From contig JAQFVV010006221.1 of assembly GCA_028023455.1 (NCBI GenBank), positions 5,683,011-5,747,010 of the forward strand: DNA of 64,000 bases. Reading direction: 5' to 3'. This DNA is from Epiperipatus broadwayi (Eukaryota; Onychophora; Udeonychophora; Euonychophora; Peripatidae). The notes beneath the pieces were generated by a model. That model was not told where the DNA came from. It worked only from the letters and a program-made list of their open reading frames with translations, and ran no database searches. Each line of letters opens with the position of its first letter. The first letter of the stretch is position 1. The position numbers and the translations under genes are program-made. Shown here one piece after another: positions 35,661-48,000 of this stretch.

Positions 35661-36393
35661 TATTTGTTGACATGTTTTTAATCCTTTCACTCAAGAAGTC
35701 TGCTTTGGCAGGAAACCTTTGATTGTGTTATAGAGAGTTTATTTTCTTTGGTTGTTTAATTTTGAATTTGGGGTAATTTTAATTATTTTATTGTCTAGTT
35801 TAGCTTTAGGCTTTAATATATATATCCACCAGAAAAGATTGCTGAGATAACTTGTTTAACCTCAGGGATTGCCAATTAGTAGTAATTGATAGTTTCTTAG
35901 CAACATCAAAATCTAAAAGCTATCTCTGTTTACATGGATATAATCTTATTTCTATTCTTTATTATAATAACAATCCATGGAAATATTTAATTCAACATAT
36001 ATATATATTGCAAGAAAATATGATGACTACATATCAATATCAGTTTATAGAAAATCTACCCACACAAACAGATATCTTAATTTTAATTCTCATCATCATC
36101 CTGCACACATTTTCTGGAGCAAAAAATATTGACTAGAGCTTATTGTTTGTCAGATAAAGATCATTTTACTCAAGAAATAAAACTAACAAAAAATAAAATT
36201 GATAATTCAGTTAGTTATAGTGATGCTACTTTATATTAAAGGAGTCGTGAATAAAATCAGTAGAAGTCTATATAATTTTAACATAAAGAGTACTTTTTTC
36301 ACTAGCAAAAAAAAATGGTGATTTTTGCCATAAACCAAGAAATTCCATGTTTATAAACTTGAAATCAATTAATGGTGGAACTGAAAAAATAAA

Positions 36394-37728
36394 CATTTTG
36401 TGGTGCTAGTCTTATAGCCAAAGACGCCGCTTGATGGCACCGTTTTCGTTCTAAAACACATAAAAATGCCGTTTACCGCGGCCGACACATTCGAACCCGC
36501 GTTTTCTATAATACAACTTTTTTGTTGTGCTACAGATTGCAGGCTGCTATGTCGCGTCGCAGTACAGCATGTATGTTGCATCGCAGCAAATAAATTTGGT
36601 GAATTCGCACAGTTTATACCATTGTTACGGCTTGGTGAGAGGGTGTGTGTATTTGAATTCGATGGAAATGTTGTTTTGATTGAATTTTTTTTATTTTAAA
36701 GTATTGAAATGTTCAGATTTTCTAAAGTAATAATTATCAGACTTTTTACAATGTACTGTATTGAAGTTTTTAAGTGGGAAAATGTTGACAAGATATATGT
36801 GTAAAGTGAGTTGGAATTAGGTAACGCGTCAAATAACGTACTGTTCATAACATTCCACGAGACAAACAATATTCTACCGTGTGTTTATTTTTGAAATAAA
36901 AAATAGCGGTAATACAAAAATATCCAGTAAGAAAAGTACAATTCTACACTCTTTTTTTAAATTTCGTAAAAAGCATATATTATAAACATGGTTAATAAGT
37001 AAAGAAGACATTTTATATATATATTTGTTGTTGTTTAAAAAACTTTTACTTACTTTCTTTTCTCCGACTACTGTTATACTTTGTTGAATATATTTTACGT
37101 TTATTGTTATCATTTATTTTATATATGTTAATAAAAAAAAATATTTACAAAAAGTACGATTTAGATATTTTTTATTTTAGCATTACAAACAACAGAACAC
37201 TAACCCTAACAACTTTTACTTTTTGTTGTCATTCTATTTGAAGTAAAAAATAGCGGTAATATCTGTTTGTCTGTAAAAAATTAAAATGTAAAACGAAGAC
37301 TAAAAAAGTAAAAAATAGCGGTAATACAATAATATCTGTTTCTCTGTAAAAATTAAAATTTAAAAGGAAGACTAAGAAATTTTACTTTTTATTCCGATTA
37401 TGAGTTTTTAAACAACAACAAAAAAAAGCCGTAACCCCACTAAAAAAATATCTGATAGAAAATTGATTTTTCTAATAAAGCAAAATAAAAAACACAATCA
37501 AATTGTAATTTGTTTATTTTATTTTACATTTATTGTTATCATTTAATTTGTATATGTTAATAAAAAATAATATTTAAAAAAGACGGTTTTGTTTTTATTT
37601 TCACATTACAAAAAACACATCAAAATGATTAAAATCAACGGCCTGGGAATGTTCATATTTTATAGTTTTAGCATGAAAACGGCACCATCGAACGGCATCT
37701 TTGGCTATAATACTAGCACCCATTTTGT
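36394..37728. mobile_element. Non-autonomous TIR DNA transposon with 8-bp TSD
   Basis: The element body 36402-37720 (1319 bp) has inverted repeats of about 56 bp. The left starts GGTGCTAGTCTTATAGCC; the right ends with GGCTATAATACTAGCACC. It is flanked by a perfect 8-bp repeat CATTTTGT at 36394-36401 and 37721-37728. The first 200 bp are CpG-rich (CGCGGCCGAC, GTCGCGTCGC), unlike the surroundings. The right half carries repeats of AAAAAATAGCGGTAATA (about 36897, 37247, 37311). No transposase. The GG start and 8-bp duplication resemble 286-1688, so the two may share a transposase type. Confidence 0.85.
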
Positions 37729-38133
37729 TAATCCACATATTCTGAATGTACAACTACTTCACACTCAATCTCATTATTTGACATCTAATGGTTTTGCTTT
37801 GAAAAGTTAACCTTGACAATGGTGGATGCTATTTCATCGAAATGTTGGAATTTGATCAAGACTCATGCACTGTTTAATCCAAAAACTATTTTATATATAT
37901 GTATGTATACATGAGTTTAACTATTTGAAATAAATTACTATTTTACTATATCATGAGAACTAGATCAGTACTTTCTTAATTGGATATTCAAAAGAAGAAA
38001 ACTTTTAAAAACTTTTGGTAATGGGAAGTATTATTACTATTAGTAAATGATGAAGTTTTGAGTGAGTGATATTATCAAATGTTAGCACAATAAGAAAATG
38101 AACCTAAATAGAATGTTTTCAATGACCATTCTA

Positions 38134-38417
38134 TTATGATGCAGAAAATTGAGCACGCGCCTTTGAGAATCTACTCACGCTCTCTTCAGAAGTTCTTCAG
38201 ATTTGCTCATATAAAAGAATTTGAGTCGTAGGAATAAGAGGGATCCTTTTTATTCCTACATAAATGCTATATCTTGGATTGAAGAGGAGAGTATTCATTT
38301 ATTTAACACTCTCAAAGGCTCGTGCTCAATTAGCTTGAAAGGCTGATATTGGAATGAAATATAATTGCAAGCATGGCGCTAGATAAAATATTTGCTCATT
38401 TACTTATGATGCAGAAA
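38134..38417. mobile_element. Family E element, second copy, 14-bp TSD
   Basis: The element 38148-38403 is flanked by TTATGATGCAGAAA at 38134-38147 and 38404-38417. It shares with 31972-32279 the blocks AGAATTTGAGTC, TTTTTATTCCTACATAAAT, ATTCATTTATTTAACACTC, AATTAGCTTGAAAGGCTGAT and the tail ending in ATTTACT. The left arm differs: TCTACTCACGCTCTCTTCAG replaces the mirrored arm, so the palindrome is only partial. Confidence 0.8.
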
Positions 38418-38528
38418 GCAAAAAAGAAACTACTGTCTATTATCATTAAAAGAACATCTGTTAAATCTTTAAAAATTAAAACTAGGCATTTTGAATAGAT
38501 TGACTAAAAAAGCATGACATATCTATAT

Positions 38529-41500
38529 TGTACCGGTCAAAACATATATATCCATCTAACATGGGCTGGAACTCACAAAATGTTCTTCAAACACAGTCAT
38601 GCCCGAGATTTAGATCAGGGACCAGCCTGGATTCGAACCCACTCTCTAAGCCCCAGATCTAACACCTAATGAATAACATAATAGTGATGGCACATGAGAA
38701 TTAATTTTAAATCCGGCCGACTAGCAAAGCTGAGCAAAACAATGAGACATCTATTAACTATGACTAAACAAAAATATATATCAGCATGGCTGTACATTTG
38801 TGGAAGTGGAGAAAAGAGGAATTCGAACTACTCAAATAAGTTAGACAATAAAAATATAGTTTAATATAATAACAAATTATTTACATACATTTATAACTTA
38901 GTTAATTGCATATATATGCTGACTACCAAACGATAGATAATTATATATTGTCATTCACGCTATTATTTCTCATATGCTCTTTTATTAATTAAATAAGAGA
39001 TATACATTAACACACATCTTTGGTGGGTACAGTATTAAGATGCCAATCAACTATTAGAAAGAATTTACATGAAATTGCTATTAACACTTTGATTTACAGT
39101 TCTGAAACATGGTGACTAACATATATATTTCTAGGAGCGTTCCGAAATTCATTATACATATGATGTAAACTGTTTCCACGCCATTGAGGTCGTGAAAATA
39201 AACAAAATACATTTGAAAGATTATATTTGAATCTATGACAAAATATTTAATGAAAAATTATTTTAACAATAGTAAGATGAATGCTTTATTTTCCCAAGAC
39301 ATGTACTCATAAATACAGAACTAAGTTACAATGGTGGGATTGTATAAGACTGAAACAAATTTAATTAATAAAACTAGAAGTAGTTGGCATTTACATATTA
39401 GAGCCTAAAACTGGGTCATGAAGCAAAAGAAATAATTATACGAAGAAGTTTGCGGTACTGACATAATAGCCTATAAATAACTAAGAGGAAATGGTTGTGC
39501 TACTGGACAAGAACGAAGTGGATAGGCATAGCATGTGCCAGACTTAGGGAATCACTGCCAGAGGTCCTTTTATACGAAGAAAGTGGATAGGCATGGCATG
39601 GCCCAGACTGTTGCTGGTATAACCGACATGAGAGTTCCTTTATCTACGAAGTGAATATGCATAGCTTGTGCCAAACTTACGGGATCACCGCCAGAGGCAT
39701 TTATACGGAATAAGTGGATATAACGAGAAATCTATGAGTTCGATCTAGTCGTAACCCCCAGATTAGATTAGAAGCACTTAATATATATATAATTCATGAA
39801 GATAGGCCGAATGTCAGTAACACAGTATGGATAAATGTCACTAACGACAATGAATAAGTTTTACTGCTTTAAAATAAATGACCCTTGTTTGAATATTATA
39901 ATTTAGACAAATAATACGCTATGCAGTTATAATATATATAAGAGAGAGAATATTCCATTTAATAAAATATACGTTAAGATTTTACATAGTAAAAGAAACA
40001 TTAAGATTTACTTAATAACTAAAATAGTAAAATATTAAAATTTACCCCCTTTTCCTTTTCTGATATTTAAAATAATTCAATCCCACCTTCGTGGTTTTTA
40101 TGACTGGAATATTTAAATACTGTATTTTAAGAGTAAATAAAAAAAAGCAGTTATATAGAAAATAATTAATGGGTCATTCTTTCAGAATTAAAAAAAAAAA
40201 AAAACTTTTTAAAAGATTTCAAAGTGTTAATTAGCTTAAGTTCTGGATTTACCCCGGGTAGAAAATCCAGAGATATAAAAATATATTTTTATAATAAACC
40301 AACATAAAATGCTGATTCGTAAAAACAAACTGGCGAACATATTAATTTATAATGCATTATATATATATATATATTAAGGAGTCGTTAATAACCTTTTCAT
40401 GAAGGTTTAGAAAAAAAAAAAGACAGAAAAGATTTTTAGAAATTAAGCTCACCAGGTTGCTTGAGATTGGCAATTTAATAATGCAAGTATACATATAAAA
40501 TCAAGTAATAAATAACTATAAATAATTAACCGCACCAAAGTTAAAGAAAGTGAGAGCTTATAAGAGAGAATTAAATTTATAGGAATTACTTAAAAGCAAA
40601 TTACATATTAAAACAAAAACAAAGTTAAATAATACATTAGAAGAAATCTTGATAGATTATTTAGGCTAGATTTAGTTTGAGGTGACGGCTTGAAAAGTTA
40701 CCTTGCAGTTTTAAGAGTTAAATTTAAAATATTGCACATGCATGGCAATTGAAATGAAAGTTCTTCGGTGGCAGCAAGCTTCTATTAGCATTCTAAAATT
40801 CTTAGGTCGGGCTTTTACTTCACTCTTGGGCAGCAGGATGGTACGGCCGCGGAAGATGATGACCCCACAGGACTGAGAAGCATGGTGGATTTGCTACTAC
40901 ATCATTTTAAGTTTCAAGCGACGTGTAATATGTTTACAATCAGTTCTCTCAATAGTGGCTAATCTAATCTCTCTCCGCGATTCAAAATACAGCCATTTTA
41001 TACTTTTTCCTTATCAATTGTTTTTGAAGATGCAACAGTAAGATAACGTCCAAAAATAAATTCAAATCTATTTCCAGATTAGAAATAGATTTGACAACAT
41101 GTTTATAACAAAGAAAAATCTTTAATCTTAACCCCCATTTTAAGTAAAAACTTTAATTAAAAATACCTTCCCCAGATTAAAACAATAGTGTTTCCAACTC
41201 TTTTATTATTTTTGGACAAACAACAGTTGAATCTTTTATATTGGATTTTACAAAATATACAGTTTAAAAGGAAAACAAGCAATTTAAAAAGAAAAAGTTT
41301 AAAAAAATGAAGTGTAATAAAATATTTAAAACATCAATATTTTGTTAGTAAGTTTTTTCTCCTATATATATATATGAGCCGTACCTATGTATTTTAATAA
41401 AAATAATTAATAATCATAAAATTAATAATAATAAAATGTTAATTTAAAAGTTAAAATTGATAATTGTAGGCACGCATCACAAATATATACATAAAATATA

Positions 41501-41599
41501 TATACACGACAAAAGGAGCGGGATGGGAAATATGGTTTTGAATACGGGTTAGTAGGTGGAAACATGAAGCTCAATCTTAAGCTAAGATTGACTGCTTCA
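38529..41599. repeat. 5' LTR-like repeat (with internal extra segment)
   Basis: It matches 43035-45310 over about 2.28 kb with high identity. A segment at about 38612-39397 is absent from the other copy, so it is either an insertion here or a deletion there. That segment contains GGATTCGAACCC, a tRNA-type B-box complement, hinting at a minus-strand tRNA-derived SINE. Confidence 0.75.
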
Positions 41600-43034
41600 T
41601 TTCTCTGCACATACAATGAAACAAAAAACAAAAAAAAAATGCCTTGACTAGGAGTTTTCAAGTGACGACCAAAAGAACAACGAAAATTTTCTAAATTCAA
41701 TACGCAATCTTGTTGTTATGAGTATTACATAGTTTGAGTTTGGTATAAATCTTACATTAAGAGAAAACACTTTGCTAAACTTAAGAGCACATACATAAAT
41801 TATTACATGTCACTATGCATTCAAACTCAGGTGAACTAAACAAACTTTTAAGTATATTGGTCCGAGTATATAAAACTATATATAAAATATCATTTGGGGA
41901 TGTGAATATTTGTTCAACGTTGCATCCAGAAAAAAATTTGCATATCTATATAATGAAAAAAAATTTTTTCTATGCTTGGGCTATAACACAATTTCTCCAG
42001 GCATATGGGTTTCCAAGAAAATATATAGCAATGCAATACATATAAAGATTTTTCAAACACATCTATTCCCTTTTGAGATATTACACTGTACCTACACATC
42101 GCACAGATACACCTATGTACATATATATGCAGCACTACATATACAAATACATAAATTTTAAACAACACATACACTTCTATATACACTACACAGTACTACA
42201 TACTATTGGAAAAGACAAAAAGAAAAAACTTGGATAAAAGTTGAAAAAAAAAAAATCCATACATGTGCTAAATTCTTTCACTTTGCTTTTAAAATAAATA
42301 CAAACATTATATACTCAATTAACAAAAAAAAAGTTTCTATACACATTTCTTTTTTTAAAAAAAAAATCATCTGCATAACCACTCACTGCTCCCACACTTT
42401 CTATATATCTGCCCAACTATAGTTTAGCTGAAAATTTAGCTTTTGCTTGCTGAAAAAAAAAATTGGTTTATTTAAGATTTTATACTAATCTAGCCATTTT
42501 AATTTCTCTTGGGCGCACTCCTGCATCTGAAAAGAAAACTCATAGTTTGGTTATTACATGTTTAAACTTTTATACATTATAGCATTAAATCAAAAAAATT
42601 TTTGCTCTCAATATTTTTTTATTATCTAAGTTCGAACTCTCCACTTCCAATATTTTTGCATTTGACTCACTACTGGTTAGCAAAAGTTCTTTTTATAAAG
42701 GTGCCAGCTAACACAGAGTGATAAATGATTTATGAATTGTTTACACCTTTTTCATATGTCTCAATAACAAAAAAAACTTTATATATGACATTGAAGAAAA
42801 AATACATATGTACTATACTTATGGTCGTATAACATCATGGGCGTTAACTTTAAACAGCAAATTTTTACACTTTGAACACATTATTTTAAACATACCAAAC
42901 ATGGAGAAAAAAAACCTATATATCTTACAACTTTTTTAAAAATACATATATAAACAGAATTCAGTACTCAGGGTATGTGGGTGTTTATATCGAAGCCTCG
43001 CGTTGGGAAGCCAAGCCCGGGAAAAAAAATTCTA
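41600..43034. other. Non-coding interior of the LTR element
   Basis: AT-rich with many short runs. The small frames here (for example 41815-42045) have no recognisable domains. The end is purine-rich, GGGAAGCCAAGCCCGGG followed by A8, consistent with a polypurine tract. Confidence 0.55.
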
Positions 43035-45310
43035 TGTACTGGTCAAAACATGTATATCCATCTAACATGGGATGGAACTCACAAAATGTACTTCAAATCC
43101 AGTCAAGCAGAGCACAACTTCAATATTAGAGCACTAAAACTGGGTCATGAAACAAAAGAAATAATTATAGGAAGAAGTATGCGGTACTGACAATAGCCTA
43201 TAAATAACTAAGAGGAAATGGTCGTGCTTCTCGACGAGAACGAAGTGGATAGGCATAGCGTGTGCCAGACTTAGGGAATCACTGCCAGAGGCCCTTTTAT
43301 ACTAAGAAAGTGGATAGGCATGGCATGGCCCAGACTGTTGCTGGTATAACCGACATGAGAGGCCCTTTATCTATGAAGTGAATATGCATAGCATGTGCTA
43401 AACTTACGGGATCACCGCCAGAGGCATTTATATGGAATAAGTGGATATAACGAGAAATCTATGGGTTCGATCTTGTCGTAACCCTCAGATTAGATTAGAA
43501 GCACGTAATATATATATAATTCACAAAAATATGCCGAATGTCAGTAACACAGTATGGATAAATGTCACTAACGACAATGAATAAGTTTTACTGCTTTAAA
43601 ATAAATGACCCTTGTTTGAATACTATAATTTAGACAAATAATACGCTATGCAGTTATAATATATATAAGAGAGAGAATATTTCATTTAATAAAGTATACG
43701 TTAAGATTGTACATAGTAAAAGAAACATTAAGATTTACTTAATAACTAAAATAGTAAAATATTAAAATTTACCCCCTTTTCCTTTTCCGATATTTAAAAT
43801 AATTCAATCCCACCTTCGTGGTTTTTATAACTGGAATATTTAAATACTGTATTTTAAGAGTAAATAAAAAAAAAGCAGTTATATAGAAAATAATTAATGA
43901 GTCACTCTTTCAGAATTTAATAAAAAAAAACATTTTAAAAGATTTCAAAGCATTAATTAGCTTAAGTTCTGGATTTACCCCGGGTAGAAAATCCAGAGTT
44001 ATAAAAATATATTTTTATAATAAACCAACATAAAATGCTGATTCGTAAGAACAAACTGGTGAACATATTAATTTATAATGCATTATATATATTAAGGGGA
44101 CGTTAATAACCTTTTCATGAAAGTTTAGAAAAAAAATGACAGAAAAGATTTTTAGAAATTAAGCTCACCAGGTTGCTTGAGATTGGCAATTTAATAATAC
44201 AAGTATACATATAAAATCAAGTAATAAATAACTATAAGTAATTAACCGCACCAAAGTTAAAGAAAGTGAGAGCATATAAGAGAGAATTAAATTTATAGGA
44301 ATTACTTAAGAGCAAATTACATATTAAAACAAAAACAAAGTTAACTAATACATTAAAAGAAATCTTGATAGATTATTTAGGCTAGATTTCGTTTGAGGTG
44401 ACGGCTTGAAAAGTTACCTTGCAGTTTTAAGAGTTAAATTTAAAATATTGCACATGCATGGCAATTGAAATGAAAGTTCTTTGGTGGCAGCAAGCTTCTA
44501 TTAGCATTCTAAAGTTCTTAGGTCAGGCTTTTACTTCACTCTTGCGCAGCAGGATGGTACGGCCGTGGAAGATGATGACCCCACAGGACCGAGAAGCATG
44601 GTGGATTTGCTACTACATCATTTTAAGTTTCAAGCGACGTGTAATATGTTTACAATCAGTTCTCTCAATAGTGGCTAATCTAATCTCTCTCTGTGATTCA
44701 AAATATAGCCATTTTATACTTTTTCCTTATCAATTGTTTTTGAAGATGCAACAGTAAGATAACGTCCAAAAATAAATTCAAATCTATTTCCAGATTAGAA
44801 ATAGATTTGACAACATGTTTATAACAAAGAAAAATCTTTAATCTTAATCCCCATTTTAAGTAAAAACTTTAATTAAAAATACCTTCCCCAGATTAAAACA
44901 ATAGTGTTTCCAACCCTTTTATTATTTTTGGACAAACAACAGTTGAATCTTCCATATTGGATTTTACAAAATATACAGTTTAAAAGGAAAACAAGCAATT
45001 TAAAAAGAAAAAGTTTAAAAAAATGACGTATAATAAAATATTTAAAACATCAATATTTTGTTAGTAAGTTTTTGCTCCTATATATATTTGAGATGCACCT
45101 ATGTATTTTAATAAAAATAATTAATAATCATAATATTAATAATAAAATGTTAATTTAAAAGTTAAAATTGATAAATGTAGGCGCGCATCTCAAATATATA
45201 CATCAAATATATATACACGACAAAAGGAGCGGGATGGGAAATAGGGTTTTGAATACGGGTTAATAGGTGGAAACATGAAACTCAATCTTAAGCTAAGATT
45301 GACTGCTTCA
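43035..45310. repeat. 3' LTR-like repeat
   Basis: A 2276-bp direct copy of the 5' repeat without the extra segment. Conserved landmarks are GGCATAGCRTGTGCCA, CCCACCTTCGTGGTTTTTAT, TACCCCGGGTAGAAAATCC and GGTACGGCCG. The 99-codon frame at 44458-44757 looks spurious, since the other repeat breaks it. Confidence 0.75.
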
Positions 45311-45914
45311 ATATAAATAGTATTTCTTTACTCATTAGTAATGTAATGACTTTGCAAATTCTTGATACTTGAAGGAAAGAATATATTAACATTGAATAAT
45401 ATTACATTTTATTTATTTTAAAATCTAGACCATATCTTAGCTCCAGGTATATGTCTTTACCATTTATATAATTCATTACTAAAAGAAATTATTTACTGTC
45501 TAATTTAAGTTATAGATTTTTTTTTTTTAAAAAAATTTCTCATTCTATCTTGAATATGTTCTGATAAATTTCCATCAAGGTTATTTGCTTTAAAATGTTT
45601 GCAAGAATGCTTTCTTTCTGAAGTGAAAGTATTCTTCATTTGTAATCATTTATTAGTACACTTTGTCACTCAGATGATATGATTTATGTTGTACTTTTCC
45701 ATGTTCAAACATTCAAAGGTATGAATTATCGAACGTAACTGCCATAAAATTAGTTTAAGGTATATGTGTAACTTTTAATCTATTATTTTCTAAACAATTT
45801 CTTTCTATGTTAAATCATGTAGATAGTTATCATTAATTATTTGTTTATTGCTTATAATACTTCATTCATATACACTTTCATGCAAAATTTTTTTTAATAA
45901 AGCTTCTTTATTTT

Positions 45915-45949
45915 CCTGACAGTTTTGACTGTCCAGCAGTCTTCATCAG
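45915..45949 (-). ncRNA. Hammerhead core, family D, left arm
   Basis: On the minus strand: CTGATGA (perfect CUGANGA), helix II GACTG/CAGTC with loop CTGGA, then AAAACTGTC (G12 of the GAA changed to A), and the GUC site. Helix I pairs only about two bases (CT/AG). Confidence 0.55.
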
Positions 45950-45975
45950 AGCTTTCTCATGAAAGGTTGAGAAAG

Positions 45976-46014
45976 CTATGATGAAGACTGCTGGACAATC
46001 GAAACTGTCAGGAA
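45976..46014 (+). ncRNA. Hammerhead core, family D, right arm
   Basis: The core reads ATGATGA (C3 changed to A). Helix II GACTG/CAATC has one mismatch. GAAACTGTCAGG is intact. The two arms carry complementary damage (C3 here, G12 in the left arm), which implies an intact ancestor. Confidence 0.5.
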
Positions 46015-46510
46015 AATAAAGAAGTTTTATTATAAAATTTTTTTGCATGAAAGTGTATATGAAAGAAGTTATGAAGAAATGCAAAGAAAGTAAAGGAGAA
46101 GAATAAGAATATATACTTCTAATTATTTGTTTAATAAGAAAATTTCTCTTTTTTTTTTGGAACTTTTTGTCTAAAAGATCAGCACTTAGCTGTCTTTATT
46201 TATCCTATATATTAATGAGTTATTACTAATATTTACTCTTAGATGTGTAGTACTTATATTCCAAAATTATTTAAATAAATTAACCAAGACAATTTATATG
46301 GAAAACATTTTAATAATGTGTAAAGTTTTATCTCTTTTGAGTTGTCAAAGGATTAATAGAGGAATTTAAAAACCATACTAGCTCATCGCCATAAATTTGC
46401 AGCTTAGCTGATAAATAAATAACTCAGATTATATGTAACTGAACAGGAAGTAACTGCAGCTTCCAATGAGTTACTTCCTGTACACTTAGTTGATAAGTGT
46501 AAAAGACTTT

Positions 46511-46549
46511 AACCCTTCAGATTTAAGCTTAACCCTTCAGATTTAAGAT
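46511..46549. repeat. Short direct duplication
   Basis: AACCCTTCAGATTTAAG occurs twice in tandem within about 40 bp. No function is apparent. Confidence 0.7.
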
Positions 46550-47459
46550 TTCCCCTATAATTGTTGGAACTCATATATATATTTGTTAATATCAAAGAAA
46601 TCTTTTAATTGAAAAATTCATTTTAACTTTTTTTTTTTTAATTTTGAAAAACTTTATTATGAATCAAAATAAGTAATCTCTTCTATAATTAAATCAAAAA
46701 TCATTCATTTTATCTATAGTGGATGTTATCTCTTTAAACAAATTCTTCTGATACCATTATATAGATTTCCAGAAACATTTAAAAAAAAATTTATTTAGAG
46801 GCTAAAATTATTTTTCTATCTTAAAAGACTCGTACTTCATGTAAAGCTCAAATTCAGTTTTCTATTGCATATTCTTTGTGTATTTGATGTAGATTATTTG
46901 AATCTATTCTTCATGTATTAGATGGTGTTCAAAATAGGGCTGAATGGCAAAAGAGTAAATCAGTATTTTATAAGTAGTGTTCAAGGATATTTTTAATTTT
47001 ATCAAGATGAATGTCCATATTTCAATTTTTTATTTTGTTGAAAACTTATTAAATAATAGCAAAAAAAATTTGGAAGAATAATGAGTGTTAAAAAAGTCAA
47101 AAGAATTACAAAATAAATAAACATAAATTTTAAAAAAAAGTTAACCTATGCAATTGAAAGAATTAAAAATAATCAATTTAAAACAAAATTGAAATAGATA
47201 ACTCGTTATAAATAAAAAATACATCAATCCAGCTTTCATTCCTTAGTGGACCCTTTTAAAGATGGTTTTTTTTTTTTACACAATCACATGTGATGTGATG
47301 TACTGTGACTTCTCCTTTAACGGAGTGAGGAATCTCTTAACAATTATACTCATAGAAAACCTGTTAGCCACTTTATTTTCCATTCCCCACTCTTATGTTT
47401 TCCCATATTCTGCTCCATCCCATTTCCACAACATAATCTTTGTCAACTCTATGGCCTTT

Positions 47460-48000
47460 ATATTTAAATCCTTTTTATCTTTTCCCAAACCCAGCATAAA
47501 AACCAAAATCCACTTTCTGTATAATCACTTTTTTCATATTTATTCTTCTATAACTTCATTATTTGTCCCCTTTCTGTTTTCAAGCATTTACATTTAATTA
47601 ACAGATGCCTAATATTTTCTATTCCTTCCTTACACACTTTACAGACTAAATCACCCATATTTTCCCATTTACATGTATATTCTCTTGTTGCTAAAGATCC
47701 TGTTCGAGCCTTAAACAATAAACTATTTTCCTTACTATTATCATATATTAACTTGCACCTAATATTCTGTTTACTTCTATATATATTTAAACTTTTTACT
47801 CTTTATACTAGTTCTCCATCTCTCTAACTCCCTATTCTTTATTAATACATCTATTCTTTTATCCCATTCCTTACCACTATAACACTCAACAATCCTCGTA
47901 ACACAATCATCCCATTTTTTGTACCAATATACTGATATAAATTCTTTATCCAAATCTTTTGCATACCGCATTATCTTTCTCACCCATCCTGTTGCCTGCC
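47460..48000 (-). pseudogene. LINE reverse transcriptase C-terminal remnant (left arm)
   Basis: The minus strand gives KDLDKEFISVYWYKKWDDCV, then ELERWRTSIKSK, KLIYDNSKENSLLFKARTGS, then LATREYTCKWENMGDLVCKV and CKEGIENIRHLLIKC. The last part is the C-x2-C...H-x4-C zinc-knuckle tail typical of many non-LTR reverse transcriptases, preceded by the RxG-LATR block. Stops interrupt it. Confidence 0.65.

Larger units (their letters stand above)
34515..35825. mobile_element. Penelope-derived complex foldback (family F)
   Basis: Two minus-sense partial copies (about 34515-34985 and 34985-35300) meet two plus-sense copies (about 35310-35450 and 35450-35825). The outer ends mirror each other: ATTAAAGTTATCCCAAATTC at the left, GAATTTGGGGTAATTTTAAT at the right. 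Both coding remnants and a hammerhead-like downstream motif recur in each copy. No clear target duplication was found, as the flanks are (TA)n on both sides. Confidence 0.65.
38525..45314. mobile_element. Non-autonomous LTR retrotransposon (long LTRs, non-coding interior)
   Basis: Two direct repeats (38529-41599 and 43035-45310) start TGTACYGGTCAAAACAT and end GACTGCTTCA. They show 5'-TG...CA-3' ends, and ATAT flanks both outer ends (38525-38528 and 45311-45314), a 4-bp duplication within AT-rich flanks. The 1.4-kb interior (41600-43034) holds no gag, protease, reverse transcriptase or integrase signal. A purine tract GGGAAAAAAAA lies just before the 3' LTR. No tRNA primer site was recognised. 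It resembles a LARD-type non-autonomous element. Confidence 0.75.
45834..46133. mobile_element. Family D foldback element with 14-bp TSD
   Basis: The element 45848-46119 is flanked by TAATTATTTGTTTA at 45834-45847 and 46120-46133. Arms of about 100 bp mirror around about 45966: ATACACTTTCATGCAAAATT, TTTATTTTCCTGACAGTTTT and GTCCAGCAGTCTTCATC with their complements. Each arm contains a hammerhead core (next entries). Confidence 0.85.

Noticed and set aside
38612-38660. Possible tRNA gene on the minus strand (GGTTCGAATCC box)
   Set aside because: No matching A box, acceptor stem or anticodon arm could be drawn; at most a tRNA-derived SINE scrap.
44458-44757. 99-codon frame in the 3' LTR
   Set aside because: The equivalent stretch in the 5' LTR (from about 40740) carries an in-frame TGA after the CCACAGGAC block, and there is no recognisable domain.
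47262-47597. 111-codon plus-strand frame
   Set aside because: It is the antisense shadow of the LINE remnant coded on the minus strand.
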